NCBI GenBank assembly: GCA_937981955.1
Contig: CALJNA010000005.1
Span: 1 to 60,429 of the forward strand
Length of the DNA: 60,429 nt
Direction: 5' to 3'
From: an uncultured Granulosicoccaceae bacterium
Lineage (GTDB): Bacteria; Pseudomonadota; Gammaproteobacteria; Granulosicoccales; Granulosicoccaceae
The notes under the pieces are model-generated. The model saw only the letters and a list, made by a program, of their open reading frames with translations, was not told where the DNA came from and made no database searches. Both the position numbers and the translations under genes were made by a program. Below, piece after piece: positions 44,805 to 54,224 of this stretch; positions within the stretch are counted from its first letter, which is position 1, and the number at the start of each line of letters is the position of its first letter.

Positions 44805-46828
44805 GACAAAACCTGCTCCTTATTGAATAAACGGAAATAAATACTTAGCAGGGCAAGAATGCATGCCAATAAGCCAATCAGAATAAACGTATCAATACCC
44901 GACGCTCCCTGTGGAAAAGCAATGGCTTGCATTGTAGAGCCATCAGGCATCAGGTTTGGTATCTGCTTATTGGCCAATGCATCTGTGGTCTCTCGTACAG
45001 GAGTGGTATCGATCGCTAGAAAAGCGGTATATCGAGACAGGATTTGATGGTCCAGCGCTGTCTTGAGGATAAGCGAGCGATAGTAATCCGGATCTGAATG
45101 AAATCGTTGTTTGTCCTCCAGTGCTTCAATTTTCTTTCTTGCCCATACAGTAGAAAGCCCGGATTGTGTACTCGGTGCATTCGCAATATCAACGGTTGTT
45201 TCCCACAGCTGATTTCCCCATTGCCCGCTAACACGGATTGTTTGTGGATTATCGATAAGCCTGGCAGCAATGATTACGGGCTCATCAGCATAAAGATCGG
45301 GGATGGGGTCTGGCACCAACTCGGCCGAGCCGGTATTTAGTGAGACTGAAATATCGGTCAACGCAGGTGAATCGAGCTTCTCGAGTAAGCGCGACATTTC
45401 AGAATGAACACCCGAAACATCAGTAATAAAGTGGTAGGTTCCACGGCCCGCCTCAGCTACCTTTCGCATAAACCACTGGTTTGGTGCACTCCCAATACCT
45501 ACTGTAAATAACCTGGATGGCCCTAGATCTTGCTTAACCGAGTCCAGTACGGATTCTTCATAACCCACACTACCATCAGTAATAAAAACCACCTGTCTCA
45601 GTAAGCCCGTATGGTTATAACCTAAGGCTGTGTGCATGGCCCCCATCATTTCAGTACCACCATCGGCGTATAACCGGTTTGTAAATCGTGCGGCAGAATC
45701 AATATTCTGTTGGCTTGCTGGTTGGGGAGAATCGAACAAAGCCCGGTAGTCTGAGTTGAACTCGATAATGTTAAAATAATCCGCTGGTTGGAGATTGGCC
45801 AACGCATCGAGCAATGCAGCTTTGGCCGCTTCAATCGATGCGCCAGCCATGGAGCCTGATGTGTCGATAACCAACACAAGTTCTCTCGGTTGAACAGGTA
45901 TTTGGCTATCGTCTTGCGGTGGCATTACGGTCGCTAACAAATACTCTTCGCCAGCCACGCTTTGGCGCCATGCCTGTATGCTCGGCTCGTCGTCTACAAA
46001 TTCATACCATTCAAGAATGAAGTCCCGATCAAGATGTGCCAGTTCGGTAACGGCCAGTTGAAGGCTATCGTCACCAGGGCTAATCGAGAGTTGGTGGCTG
46101 GGGCTTTTTACATGATTAGCTAAAAAATTGCCGAAAAGTGTCGCCTCAATATCTACCGAGTGACTCAGTGAGTCTGAAGCCATTGCGTCGCCGAGATGAA
46201 CTTGCGGGGGAGTAATTGCTGCAGCGTCACTTACATTTGTGTTTGTATAGCGTGGGGTTATAGTTAACGGTACACGCAAGCTGTATCGATCGTTCTCGTA
46301 GCGAACGGTTTGTACGTAACTCAGTTCTATCGCTATGGATTCACCAGGAGGCACATTGGCAAAACGAGTAGAGAAAAGATTAGGCCTGTGTTGCTTAACC
46401 AGACTCGCGACTTTTCCGGCTTGCTTGGCTATTTCATATTGTTTTTCGGCTTGCTTTTTTTCGTGTACTGAACCCACGATTTCTCGATCACCAATGCGTA
46501 TTATCATGGCGTTGACGGCTGCTTGATCCGGTAATGGAAACACATACAGGCCTTCGACCCAGTCTGTGCTGTTGTTCTCAAACGTCTGCGTCAATATAAT
46601 TTTAGACACCACGCCACTAACTGACACGCTCAGTGCCGAATCGAGAATAGGAGCATCCAGATAGCCGGCTGTGCTTTTTAAGTAAAGTGTGCCTGCTCCC
46701 AGGTCATCTGTTTCGGGTTGTTGGACGTATTCATCGCTGGCATATACCGGATAAGCGGTAAAAAGCATGATGGACAGTAAGCTGATACAGCGAATGCAAT
46801 TGTGATAGTGCTTTGATAATTTATTCAT
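44801..46828 (-). CDS. Sortase target protein with VIT and vWA domains
   Basis: This is a 675-residue exported protein with a signal peptide (CIRCISLLSIMLFTAYPVYA). A VIT domain (about 30-170) is followed by a vWA domain (about 325-500) with the MIDAS motif DTSGSMAG. The C terminus has a sorting signal: FPQGA at about 638-642, a hydrophobic helix and a basic tail (RLFNKE). This layout is that of the marine proteobacterial sortase target. The ATG at 46828 has GGTGAG upstream. The protein probably stands on the cell surface or in the periplasm, where vWA and VIT domains mediate adhesion or protein contacts. Confidence 0.93.
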   Translation of the reverse strand: MNKLSKHYHNCIRCISLLSIMLFTAYPVYASDEYVQQPETDDLGAGTLYLKSTAGYLDAPILDSALSVSVSGVVSKIILTQTFENNSTDWVEGLYVFPLPDQAAVNAMIIRIGDREIVGSVHEKKQAEKQYEIAKQAGKVASLVKQHRPNLFSTRFANVPPGESIAIELSYVQTVRYENDRYSLRVPLTITPRYTNTNVSDAAAITPPQVHLGDAMASDSLSHSVDIEATLFGNFLANHVKSPSHQLSISPGDDSLQLAVTELAHLDRDFILEWYEFVDDEPSIQAWRQSVAGEEYLLATVMPPQDDSQIPVQPRELVLVIDTSGSMAGASIEAAKAALLDALANLQPADYFNIIEFNSDYRALFDSPQPASQQNIDSAARFTNRLYADGGTEMMGAMHTALGYNHTGLLRQVVFITDGSVGYEESVLDSVKQDLGPSRLFTVGIGSAPNQWFMRKVAEAGRGTYHFITDVSGVHSEMSRLLEKLDSPALTDISVSLNTGSAELVPDPIPDLYADEPVIIAARLIDNPQTIRVSGQWGNQLWETTVDIANAPSTQSGLSTVWARKKIEALEDKQRFHSDPDYYRSLILKTALDHQILSRYTAFLAIDTTPVRETTDALANKQIPNLMPDGSTMQAIAFPQGASGIDTFILIGLLACILALLSIYFRLFNKEQVLS

Positions 46829-47010
46829 GGTCTCACCCAATGAGTTGTTGAGCCTCTATTAAATCGAGGTATTCAATCTCAAATGGGGAGTGAATTATTT
46901 GTTTTTACTATCAATTATGATGAATTCTGACACCTGTCTGGTTGATGCTGTTCCAAGTGTTATCTGAGTAGCGATAACGGTGAAAAAACCAATATTTACG
47001 AGTTTTCAGC

Positions 47011-47622
47011 TTATTGTGAGTCGTTTAGTGTGGCAAGGCAGTAGAGCCATTTATTGTCTGAACCAGTAGCAATATCAGCTGAAAATCCATTGTTATGAAG
47101 TCGTGTGGCCAATTCAGGTTCCGTCCAGTAGCGAAAATAGCGCGGACTTTCCATTTTTTCAGAAGTATATTCTTCACCGCGACCTTTCTTCACGGCTAAT
47201 GCAAAATGGCCGTTTTTTTCCAAATGGTTTTTAACGTTGACGACAGCTTGATCAAATTGCTGAAGATCGAAATGCAAAAATACAGCTGAAGCGATGATTA
47301 AATCGAAATACTGATGCAATCTATCTTCGAGCACATTAAACCGGGAAATGCATTTGCCTTTGTTTCTCTGATACTGCAGAAAAGCGTTAACTACATCTGT
47401 TCGAGTGACACCGTAGCCTTTAGACTCAATATAGTCTGCATCTGTACCGACCGCAGAACCTATCTCCAGAATCTTCGCGTCTTTGCTAACGCTTGCAAGA
47501 AAGTTATCCAGATACTGCTTATAATCGCCGTCAATTGATGTCGGTGTTCGATCAATATAATGCTGCGCCATCTGCTCATAGGTATTGAGCGTTAGTGTTT
47601 GATTGTTGGTTTTATCGCTCAT
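47011..47622 (-). CDS. SAM-dependent class I methyltransferase
   Basis: This is a 203-residue methyltransferase with motif I ILEIGSAVGTDADYI, the acidic end of strand 2 (VTRTDVV), and YFDLIIASAVFLHF as motif IV. The substrate is unknown. It is the downstream gene of a two-gene unit with the rhodanese protein, separated by 30 bases. Confidence 0.87.
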   Translation of the reverse strand: MSDKTNNQTLTLNTYEQMAQHYIDRTPTSIDGDYKQYLDNFLASVSKDAKILEIGSAVGTDADYIESKGYGVTRTDVVNAFLQYQRNKGKCISRFNVLEDRLHQYFDLIIASAVFLHFDLQQFDQAVVNVKNHLEKNGHFALAVKKGRGEEYTSEKMESPRYFRYWTEPELATRLHNNGFSADIATGSDNKWLYCLATLNDSQ

Positions 47623-47652
47623 AAGTAAGTGAAGGGTAGAGTGCGTAAACAG

Positions 47653-48081
47653 TCAGGTCTGTTCCCACGGTAAACCATCAAATCGCCATCCACTTATAGT
47701 GCCGCGATGGTAATTTTCGTCCAGTGGTCCCTCAAATCCCTCATTGATAACGTACACATCTTTCAAACCGTCTTCTAGCAATGCTTTCGCCGCTGCATCA
47801 CTTCGATTTCCACTTCGACAAATGAGTATGACGGGGGCTTGAGCGGATGCCTCACCACTGACTCTGCCTAGCAGCAATCGACGCACATCTTTGACAAAAT
47901 CGGGATTGATATCCCAGTCAGGTTCATCTATCCAGGGAACGTGCATGGCGCCTTTCGGGTGGCCAATCATGAGGTATTCCATATCGGAACGAACATCGAC
48001 AAGCAAAACGCTGGGGTTCTCCTGCATTTGCTGGTAAGCCTGTTTGGGCGTCAGTGTTTTGATTTTAATTTCGCTGTTCAT
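47653..48081 (-). CDS. Rhodanese-like domain protein
   Basis: This is a 142-residue single-domain sulfurtransferase-like protein. Motifs LLVDVRSDMEYLMIGHPKGAMHVPW and the active-site loop LICRSGNRSDAA, with the catalytic Cys, are clear. It has no signal peptide and is probably cytosolic. The ATG at 48081 with TAAGAG upstream is preferred to the frame start at 48114. It is cotranscribed with the methyltransferase; a role in sulfur transfer linked to methylation is only a guess. Confidence 0.9.
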   Translation of the reverse strand: MNSEIKIKTLTPKQAYQQMQENPSVLLVDVRSDMEYLMIGHPKGAMHVPWIDEPDWDINPDFVKDVRRLLLGRVSGEASAQAPVILICRSGNRSDAAAKALLEDGLKDVYVINEGFEGPLDENYHRGTISGWRFDGLPWEQT

Positions 48082-48114
48082 ACTCTTACATTTTTGTTCC
48101 GGACCCAGACACAT

Positions 48115-48424
48115 ACTAACTCAGCGATGTGGTCGAAGCTCTCGACTGGAATAGGTTCTCGGATCTAGCTATTTTGAATGGGGACATTTTTATGACAAAT
48201 CCCTGTTTTCGCAACATCAACACATGAATATCGAGGCTGTAGGTTTGCAATCTTGTTTGCCTGGAGTACAGGGTAATATCTAATTTTAGAATAAAATGAA
48301 ATAATTAGATAACTATCATCACTATTTGTGAAATCATATGATGTGATTCAATCATTTCGTGATGTTTATCCCTCGAAAAAGTGCGATACACTTACCAACA
48401 CGTGCTGGTTATAGGATATTCAAT
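48115..48424. other. 310-bp divergent regulatory gap with a small palindrome
   Basis: This A+T-rich gap separates the rhodanese operon from the LacI-type gene. ATCATATGAT (48333-48342) is a perfect palindrome about 85 bp upstream of the LacI start and could be an operator for autoregulation. No convincing -10/-35 pair or small gene was found. Confidence 0.3.
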
Positions 48425-49450
48425 ATGGGCGCGACAATTAGTGATGTGGCCGATCTGGCCAATGTCAGTGTTGCCACAGTCGATCGCGTATTGCACGGCC
48501 GGTCTGGGGTTAGTGTAAAAACGCTGAAGTCGGTTAAAGATGCGATTCACCAGCTTGGCTTTGGGCAGCTCCCAACTCACCTCATTGAGCCTGCGTCTAC
48601 TCAATTAAAATTTCTTTTCTTGTTACCCAAAATAGACTCAGGTTTCATCTCAGAGATTATAGATGCTGTTTATACGGCTTCAAATGTGGTGGCCAACGTC
48701 GAAGCGCACGTTGAAATACGGCGCGTGGATTTTACTACTGGTGCTGACATCGTCGCTGAACTGGATAACCTGGACCCAGAAGAATTCCAAGGTGTCGGTA
48801 TGGTTGCTTTTGATGCACCTGGTGTCAGTGCGGCTATTGACAGTGTTCATGAAAAAGGCGTCCCTGTGGTAACCCTTGTTTCTGACATTCCCTCTTCAAG
48901 CAGACAAACTTATATTGGCATCGACAATATGGCTGCCGGTCGTACGGCGGGACGACTCATGGGGAAATTTTTAAGAAATGTCGCAGGTGAAATAGGGGTC
49001 ATTGTTGGAAACATGTCCATTCGTGATCATCTTGAACGTTATTCCGGTATTCGCCAGATTATCAGCCACAACTACCCAACTTTAACTCTGCTACCACCAG
49101 AAGAGTGTAATAGCCTGGCAGAACGCAATCGTACTATTGTTCGTAAAATGATTAATGAGCATCCCGATATGGTTGGTCTTTATAACGCTGGGGGCGGTAA
49201 CTCTGGCTTTATTGATGCCTTGCGCAGACTCAATCCATCTGCGCGACCAGTCTCTATATTGCATGAAACCACTAAAGAGGTACGAAACGCTCTAAAAAAC
49301 GGGATTATTGATGCCGTAGTTGCACAAAACCCGACCCAGATTGCCCGTGGGGCCGTATCGAGTTTGATAAGCGCGGTGTTAGGAGGCGCTGTTCACTCGT
49401 CAATGACTACTATTAGCATTGACGTTTACGTGGAGGATAACCTTCCATAA
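48425..49450 (+). CDS. LacI-family transcriptional regulator
   Basis: This 341-residue regulator has the N-terminal HTH and hinge, ATISDVADLANVSVATVDRVLHGRSGVS, followed by a periplasmic-binding-protein-like sensor domain (from FLFLLPKID). The VATVDRVL form is typical of the subgroup with a sugar/polyol-binding effector domain. It lies 1.6 kb from the polyol operon on the other side of a small gene, and probably controls that or another sugar operon. The ATG at 48425 follows AGGA; the frame is open to 48359. Confidence 0.88.
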   Translation: MGATISDVADLANVSVATVDRVLHGRSGVSVKTLKSVKDAIHQLGFGQLPTHLIEPASTQLKFLFLLPKIDSGFISEIIDAVYTASNVVANVEAHVEIRRVDFTTGADIVAELDNLDPEEFQGVGMVAFDAPGVSAAIDSVHEKGVPVVTLVSDIPSSSRQTYIGIDNMAAGRTAGRLMGKFLRNVAGEIGVIVGNMSIRDHLERYSGIRQIISHNYPTLTLLPPEECNSLAERNRTIVRKMINEHPDMVGLYNAGGGNSGFIDALRRLNPSARPVSILHETTKEVRNALKNGIIDAVVAQNPTQIARGAVSSLISAVLGGAVHSSMTTISIDVYVEDNLP

Positions 49451-49568
49451 TTCCAATGCGTATAGATAATACAAGTTTTACAAAATTAAAGTCATTATGC
49501 CAATTGCATAGCCTTTTATTCTGTGATGAAAAACGATGTAGTACACAAGTCCCGAGGTCTGTAACTCC

Positions 49569-49955
49569 ATGAGTGAGAAACGAATGAATGAAGATGTTGA
49601 CCGAGAAAAAATTATAGGTGCATTGAAACAGGTGCTGAACGACGAAAGGTTCTTGGTAGCGCCTAAATCATCTGCTCTTTTGGAGTACGTTGTGCTTGAA
49701 ACCCTTAATGGTAATGCTGATCGAATCAAGGCTTATTCGATTGCCGTAGATGCGCTGCATAAGCCTGCTAGTTTTGACCCGCAAGAAAATCCGAGCGTTA
49801 GGGTGATGGCCAAGCGAGTTAAGGCAATGTTGGTCGACTACTATGATCGCACAACAGATCACGAGATAGTCTTTGTATTCAAAGCCGGTAGCTATGTACC
49901 GAGATTCGTAGTGCCTAAACAGGAGAAGGCCAAAGTAAGCTCATCAAATTGTTAG
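49569..49955 (+). CDS. Orphan winged-helix-like domain protein
   Basis: This 128-residue protein matches the N-terminal domain that precedes TPR/TolB-like or adenylate-cyclase-like regions in many proteobacterial proteins. The pattern is LERILxSPLF-type helix, LEYVVLETLNGNADRIKAYSIAVDALHKP, ENPSVRVMAKRVKAMLVDYY, and FKAGSYVPRFV. Here the domain stands alone, with no C-terminal partner. It may bind DNA or be a truncated member. ATG 49569 has GAGGT upstream; ATG 49584 is an alternative. Confidence 0.72.
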   Translation: MSEKRMNEDVDREKIIGALKQVLNDERFLVAPKSSALLEYVVLETLNGNADRIKAYSIAVDALHKPASFDPQENPSVRVMAKRVKAMLVDYYDRTTDHEIVFVFKAGSYVPRFVVPKQEKAKVSSSNC

Positions 49956-49973
49956 ATTTTTAATGAGTTACAA

Positions 49974-50041
49974 GGGCTCTATGTTATCAAGCCCACTCGG
50001 TTATCAATCCCACTCGGTTATCAAGACCTCTAGGTTATCCT
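49974..50041. repeat. Four tandem 17-bp repeats at the 3' end of the polyol operon
   Basis: Units at 49974-49990, 49991-50007, 50008-50024 and 50025-50041 are direct 17-bp copies sharing TTATC-type cores (minus strand: TTGATAACCGAGTGGG; the middle two differ at one base, the outer two are more diverged). The last copy overlaps the end of the ATPase coding frame, including its stop codon (50030-50032). Confidence 0.75.
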
Positions 50042-51067
50042 GTGCCCTGAGTCCGCGTCGAACAAATGCACAAGCTCTGGCTTAATGCTAAAACCGATTG
50101 TTGAACCCTTTGCTACTTCGGGCGGTCTTTCCGTTTTGGCAATAAACTCTACACCACTGGCCGTTTTTAGATGCACTAACGCATATTCACCCAGATTCTC
50201 AACCAGTTCCAGTGAGCCTTCAACCACAGCGTTTGCAGTATCGCTGACGTCGAGATGTTCCGGACGCATTCCCGTCTGCATATTGGATGCGATTGTCTGA
50301 CCGAGTTTTTCACTGCTGTTAGTTGTCAGATCGCTAGTAGTGAAAAAATTCATTTTCGGGCTGCCGATAAACTGCGCCACAAATGCATTGGCTGGACGAT
50401 CGTACAATTCAATTGGTGAACCAACCTGTTCAATTCGTCCGTCTCTAAGTACAACGATTTTGTCTGCTAATGTCATGGCTTCAACCTGATCGTGCGTCAC
50501 GTAAATCATGGTTGTTTCCAGTCTCTCATGCAAACGCGCAATTTCAAGCCGGGTTTGCACTCTCAGCGCGGCATCGAGGTTAGACAATGGTTCATCGAAC
50601 AGAAAAACTTCAGGGTGCCGAACAATAGCGCGACCAATAGCCACACGCTGTCGCTGTCCACCAGAAAGATTACGCGGACTTCGATCGAGATAATCAGTAA
50701 TTTGCAGTATTTCAGCAGCATCTCGTACTCTGCGATCAATTTCAGCAGGGTCTGTTTTTATCTGTTTCAGACCGAACGCCATGTTTTTATATACCGTCAT
50801 ATGCGGATAGAGTGCATAGGTTTGGAATACCATGGAAACACCACGTTTGGAGGCGGCCACATCGTTGACTTCTCTATCTCCAATTGCGATTGACCCGCCT
50901 GAAATTTCTTCCAGTCCGGCAATCATTCGAAGAAGTGTTGATTTGCCGCACCCGGAAGGTCCGACGAAAACAACAAATTCGCCGTCAACAATATCCAGAT
51001 CGACTCCATGCATGACCTGAGTGGCACCATAACTTTTGCGTACATCGCGGAGCGTCAGACTGGCCAT
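50030..51067 (-). CDS. Polyol/sugar ABC transporter ATPase (UgpC/MalK type)
   Basis: This is a 345-residue ATPase with Walker [10 protein letters not shown], the LSGGQRQRV signature, Walker B VFLFDEP and the switch His in YVTHDQ. The C-terminal TOBE-type regulatory domain contains TGMRPEHL. It would power sorbitol/mannitol uptake together with the permease pair upstream. Its start overlaps the mannitol dehydrogenase stop by 13 bases. It is the last gene of the operon; its stop lies inside a 17-bp tandem repeat. Confidence 0.92.
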   Translation of the reverse strand: MASLTLRDVRKSYGATQVMHGVDLDIVDGEFVVFVGPSGCGKSTLLRMIAGLEEISGGSIAIGDREVNDVAASKRGVSMVFQTYALYPHMTVYKNMAFGLKQIKTDPAEIDRRVRDAAEILQITDYLDRSPRNLSGGQRQRVAIGRAIVRHPEVFLFDEPLSNLDAALRVQTRLEIARLHERLETTMIYVTHDQVEAMTLADKIVVLRDGRIEQVGSPIELYDRPANAFVAQFIGSPKMNFFTTSDLTTNSSEKLGQTIASNMQTGMRPEHLDVSDTANAVVEGSLELVENLGEYALVHLKTASGVEFIAKTERPPEVAKGSTIGFSIKPELVHLFDADSGHRIT

Positions 51068-52476
51068 TTTTTCTCCATTTCGTTTATTTCATGCTTTAAT
51101 GTTTGGGCAAACTCAGGGTAGATAGAAGGTAACTCACCCCAGAGTTGGGTATTAGTAGTAAATGCATCCGAGCCCAACAACGGTTTCAAATCTTCCCATG
51201 CAGGCTCAACATAGTCGAACGGGATTTTGCCCGCGTTCACATGCAAAGCGAACACGTACCAGCTGGCAATACTGCGAATGGCGTGTGTCGGCATAATGCT
51301 CTGCTGCAAACAACCCTCAAGTGTTGGGCGAATGAAAATAGGGAATTTGGCCATGCCATCTGCACAGATGCGAGCCACCGTATCGCCTATGGCTACATTG
51401 CCAAAGCGCCTGATGATCTCTTGCAAGTAGTCGGATTTGGAAAAGGGCAGATCAAGCGTTAGTGCTGGTAGCACTTCCTGATTTTCGAAATGCTCAAAGT
51501 GTTCAAGAAGCTCTGGTACCCGCATAGCCTCATCAAATGTTTCAATGCCGTTTAACGCCGCCAGGTAGGTTAGGGCGGTATGGCCTCCATTGAGTACTCT
51601 GATTTTCGTTTCTTCATATGGGTCAACATCGTCCGTTACTGTCACGCCCACCTTTGAAAGTTCTGGCATTTCGGCAGCTGACAAAGACTGCAGGACCCAT
51701 TGAGTAAAATCTTCAGCCATGATTGGTGAGTTGACGGGCTTACCGATCAGCGAAGTTAATTCTTCACCAAGTTTGGCAGGACTTCGAGGTGTTATGCGAT
51801 CAACCATTGAGCATGGAAATGCGACGTTTTCTTCAACCCACTTTGCCAGTTCCGTTTGCTTGCACACTGTGAGATAAGACAGCAAATTATTGCGCAGCAT
51901 TTTTCCGTTCTGACGTATGTTGTCACAACAGGCTATTGTCAGTGGTGCATTGCTGGTCGACATTCGTTTGGCCAGTGCCGATGCAAGAAAGGCATAAACG
52001 CTGCTTTTACTTTTTCCGTTGACTTCGGCGCTTATCGTTGGGTCTTCAACATTTAGCTCGCCGTTGGTATCGGTGTAGTAACCACTTTCTGTAACGGTAA
52101 TAGTCACCAAGTGGACCGAGGGTAGCGTAAGCAAAGATTCGCTTTCTTCTGCGTTGGTGCTCCAATCAGAAAAGCGTACATGACTACGGACACGACGCAT
52201 TTTTACTTTGTTGTCGAACGAGTAGGTTTTCAGGAAATACCCATCGTGCTGTTGCGTATCAGTTTCAGCGCTGTTGAATTGAGAAGATTCAGTACTACGA
52301 AGATTAACTGCCGCAATGCCCCAGCGTAAATCGCCGGTGCTTTGCATATAGTCATCAATATAGACAGACTGATGGGCACGATGAAACGCTCCAAAACCAA
52401 GGTGAACTACACCAACCTGACAGGCAGACCGGTCATAGTCCGTTGCAGTAATAAGATCAGCATCCATTGTGTTCAT
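51055..52476 (-). CDS. mtlK: Mannitol 2-dehydrogenase (polyol-specific long-chain dehydrogenase)
   Basis: This is a 473-residue long-chain polyol dehydrogenase that oxidises mannitol (or arabinitol/sorbitol) to the ketose with NAD. The nucleotide-binding start is VGVVHLGFGAFHRAHQ. The catalytic Lys, Asn and His are in TKIRVLNGGHTALTYL, as in Pseudomonas mannitol dehydrogenase. Its ATG overlaps the AraC stop by four bases. Uptake of the unphosphorylated polyol by the ABC system fits this dehydrogenase-first route. Confidence 0.93.
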   Translation of the reverse strand: MNTMDADLITATDYDRSACQVGVVHLGFGAFHRAHQSVYIDDYMQSTGDLRWGIAAVNLRSTESSQFNSAETDTQQHDGYFLKTYSFDNKVKMRRVRSHVRFSDWSTNAEESESLLTLPSVHLVTITVTESGYYTDTNGELNVEDPTISAEVNGKSKSSVYAFLASALAKRMSTSNAPLTIACCDNIRQNGKMLRNNLLSYLTVCKQTELAKWVEENVAFPCSMVDRITPRSPAKLGEELTSLIGKPVNSPIMAEDFTQWVLQSLSAAEMPELSKVGVTVTDDVDPYEETKIRVLNGGHTALTYLAALNGIETFDEAMRVPELLEHFEHFENQEVLPALTLDLPFSKSDYLQEIIRRFGNVAIGDTVARICADGMAKFPIFIRPTLEGCLQQSIMPTHAIRSIASWYVFALHVNAGKIPFDYVEPAWEDLKPLLGSDAFTTNTQLWGELPSIYPEFAQTLKHEINEMEKKWPV

Positions 52477-53366
52477 GAGGAAGCCTCGCGTCCCGGTATG
52501 AGGTCTTTGCGAGCAGTGTCGCGATATTCAGAGGGTGTCATGCCCTTAACTTTTAAAAAATGTCTGTTGAAATTTGCCAGATTTTTAAATCCGGCTTCTT
52601 GCGCTATCGATGTGATCTGATCATCAGATGCGTACAACATGGCACAAGCCTGTCCGATTCGAATCCTATTAAGAAAATCGACAAAGCTGTGGCCGGTTAC
52701 CGCTTGAAAGTTTCGACTAAAAGTTATTTCAGTCATGTTTGCCATTGTAGCGGCCTGCGTCACTGAAATGCTTTCGTAAAAATGATCAGTAACGTGGTCA
52801 ACGACTAGGGCTATGCGGGCTTGTTTGCTGCCGCCTTCTGGCTGAATGAGTTTTGTTACGGACAGGGTTTTCTTTTCTGCATGTTCATTTAGCCGAACTA
52901 AAAATCGCACAAAGGCCAGAATGCGTTCCGCACCCTTGTTATCTCTGACCGATTCCATATGGCCCTTTGCAAATGTTGGATTAAACCCTTCGAATATGAT
53001 GCCCGACTGAGCCAGTTGGAGCAGGTGCAATACTTGAGAGAATTCCGGGAATCCATCAGCAAGTTTTTCCACGCTGTCGTGACTGAATTGAATCAACATG
53101 TCACGCACTTCAAGAGATTCTGACCAAACCTGGTCAGTAATCCAGTTGTGTGGCAGGTTGGGGCCGGTCATGTACAAATCGCCGGGTTTGAAATCACCGA
53201 TATAGTCACCAACGAAAGCTTTGCCACGCGTCTCTACTATTAAGTGCAACTCGTACTCTTCGTGCGCGTGCCATCGACATAGATCGGTAGGCCAGCCATG
53301 TTCTAAATATCGGATGGATCGAGAACTTCGATCTACCTTTTCAATTTCTGGTTCAATGATAGACAT
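52473..53366 (-). CDS. AraC-family transcriptional regulator in the polyol operon
   Basis: This 297-residue regulator has an N-terminal cupin-like sensor domain (HAHEEYELHLIVETRG) and a C-terminal double HTH (SVTQAATMANMTEITFSRNF, then SIAQEAGFKNLANFNRHF). It lies within the transport operon, 8 bases downstream of a permease stop; ATG 53366 with GGTGAAG upstream is preferred to 53423. Related polyol operons in pseudomonads and roseobacters carry such a regulator, which activates in response to the polyol. Confidence 0.88.
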   Translation of the reverse strand: MSIIEPEIEKVDRSSRSIRYLEHGWPTDLCRWHAHEEYELHLIVETRGKAFVGDYIGDFKPGDLYMTGPNLPHNWITDQVWSESLEVRDMLIQFSHDSVEKLADGFPEFSQVLHLLQLAQSGIIFEGFNPTFAKGHMESVRDNKGAERILAFVRFLVRLNEHAEKKTLSVTKLIQPEGGSKQARIALVVDHVTDHFYESISVTQAATMANMTEITFSRNFQAVTGHSFVDFLNRIRIGQACAMLYASDDQITSIAQEAGFKNLANFNRHFLKVKGMTPSEYRDTARKDLIPGREASS

Positions 53367-53374
53367 GACGCTTG

Positions 53375-54211
53375 TTACTTCACCGCACCGAAAGTAAGTC
53401 CGCGAACCAATTGTTTTTGACAAAACCAGCCAAGTACTACGATTGGACCCACGGCAGCGGTTGAAACAGCGGACAGGCGACCAAAAAACAATCCTTCTGG
53501 TGCGCGATTACCTTCAATCAATTTGGATAGCGTTGCGGCTTCTGTCGTTGTGAGGCGAACAGTCCAATAAGCTTCGTTCCAGCAGAAAATGAAACACAAC
53601 AGTGCAGTGGAGGCGACGCCACCCCAGGCTAATGGTATGAGTATGTCTTTAATTTCACCCCAGGTTGTTACACCGTCCATCTTGCCTGCTTCAATAATTT
53701 CTTTTGGAATTTCTTTGAAGTAGGTGAACAGCATCCAAATCACAATAGGCAAGTTGATCAAACACAACACCAGAACGATCAGAAAATGAGTGTCGTAAAT
53801 ATTCAAAAAGTTCTTGGTTAGAAATGTCATGGGATACAGTACCGCTGCGGCCGGTAACATCTTTGTGGACAACATCCAAACAAGAATATCTTTCGTGTGA
53901 CGGCTGGGATTGAATGCCATGGCGTATGCTGCTGGAATTCCGACAACAAGCGCGAATAAGGTTGCGAAAGTTGAAGTGATCACCGAATTAATGGCAAATC
54001 GCCAGTAATCGTAGTTATCTGTCATGTTCAGATAGTTATCAAGTGTTGGCTTGAATGTGAACAGGAACTCCGGCTTTACAGCATCCGCATCTGTCTTAAA
54101 GCTGGTGAATACCATCCAGAAAATCGGAAAGAAAAATATCAGAGCAACTACCCAGGCCAATACTGGCCAGAACACTCTTCCAAATCGCGATGTTTGATCA
54201 ACAGTTGACAT
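53375..54211 (-). CDS. Polyol ABC transporter permease (MalG type)
   Basis: This is a 278-residue inner-membrane permease with six helices. The EAA loop is EAGKMDGVTTWGEIKDILIPL, the ATPase contact. It pairs with the MalF-type permease upstream (13-base gap) as SmoF/SmoG do in the Rhodobacter sorbitol/mannitol system. Confidence 0.92.
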   Translation of the reverse strand: MSTVDQTSRFGRVFWPVLAWVVALIFFFPIFWMVFTSFKTDADAVKPEFLFTFKPTLDNYLNMTDNYDYWRFAINSVITSTFATLFALVVGIPAAYAMAFNPSRHTKDILVWMLSTKMLPAAAVLYPMTFLTKNFLNIYDTHFLIVLVLCLINLPIVIWMLFTYFKEIPKEIIEAGKMDGVTTWGEIKDILIPLAWGGVASTALLCFIFCWNEAYWTVRLTTTEAATLSKLIEGNRAPEGLFFGRLSAVSTAAVGPIVVLGWFCQKQLVRGLTFGAVK

Positions 54212-54224
54212 AATCTATCTCGCC

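Noticed and set aside
49974-50041. CRISPR-like array
   Set aside because: The 17-bp units are directly adjacent with no unique spacers, and no cas gene is present.
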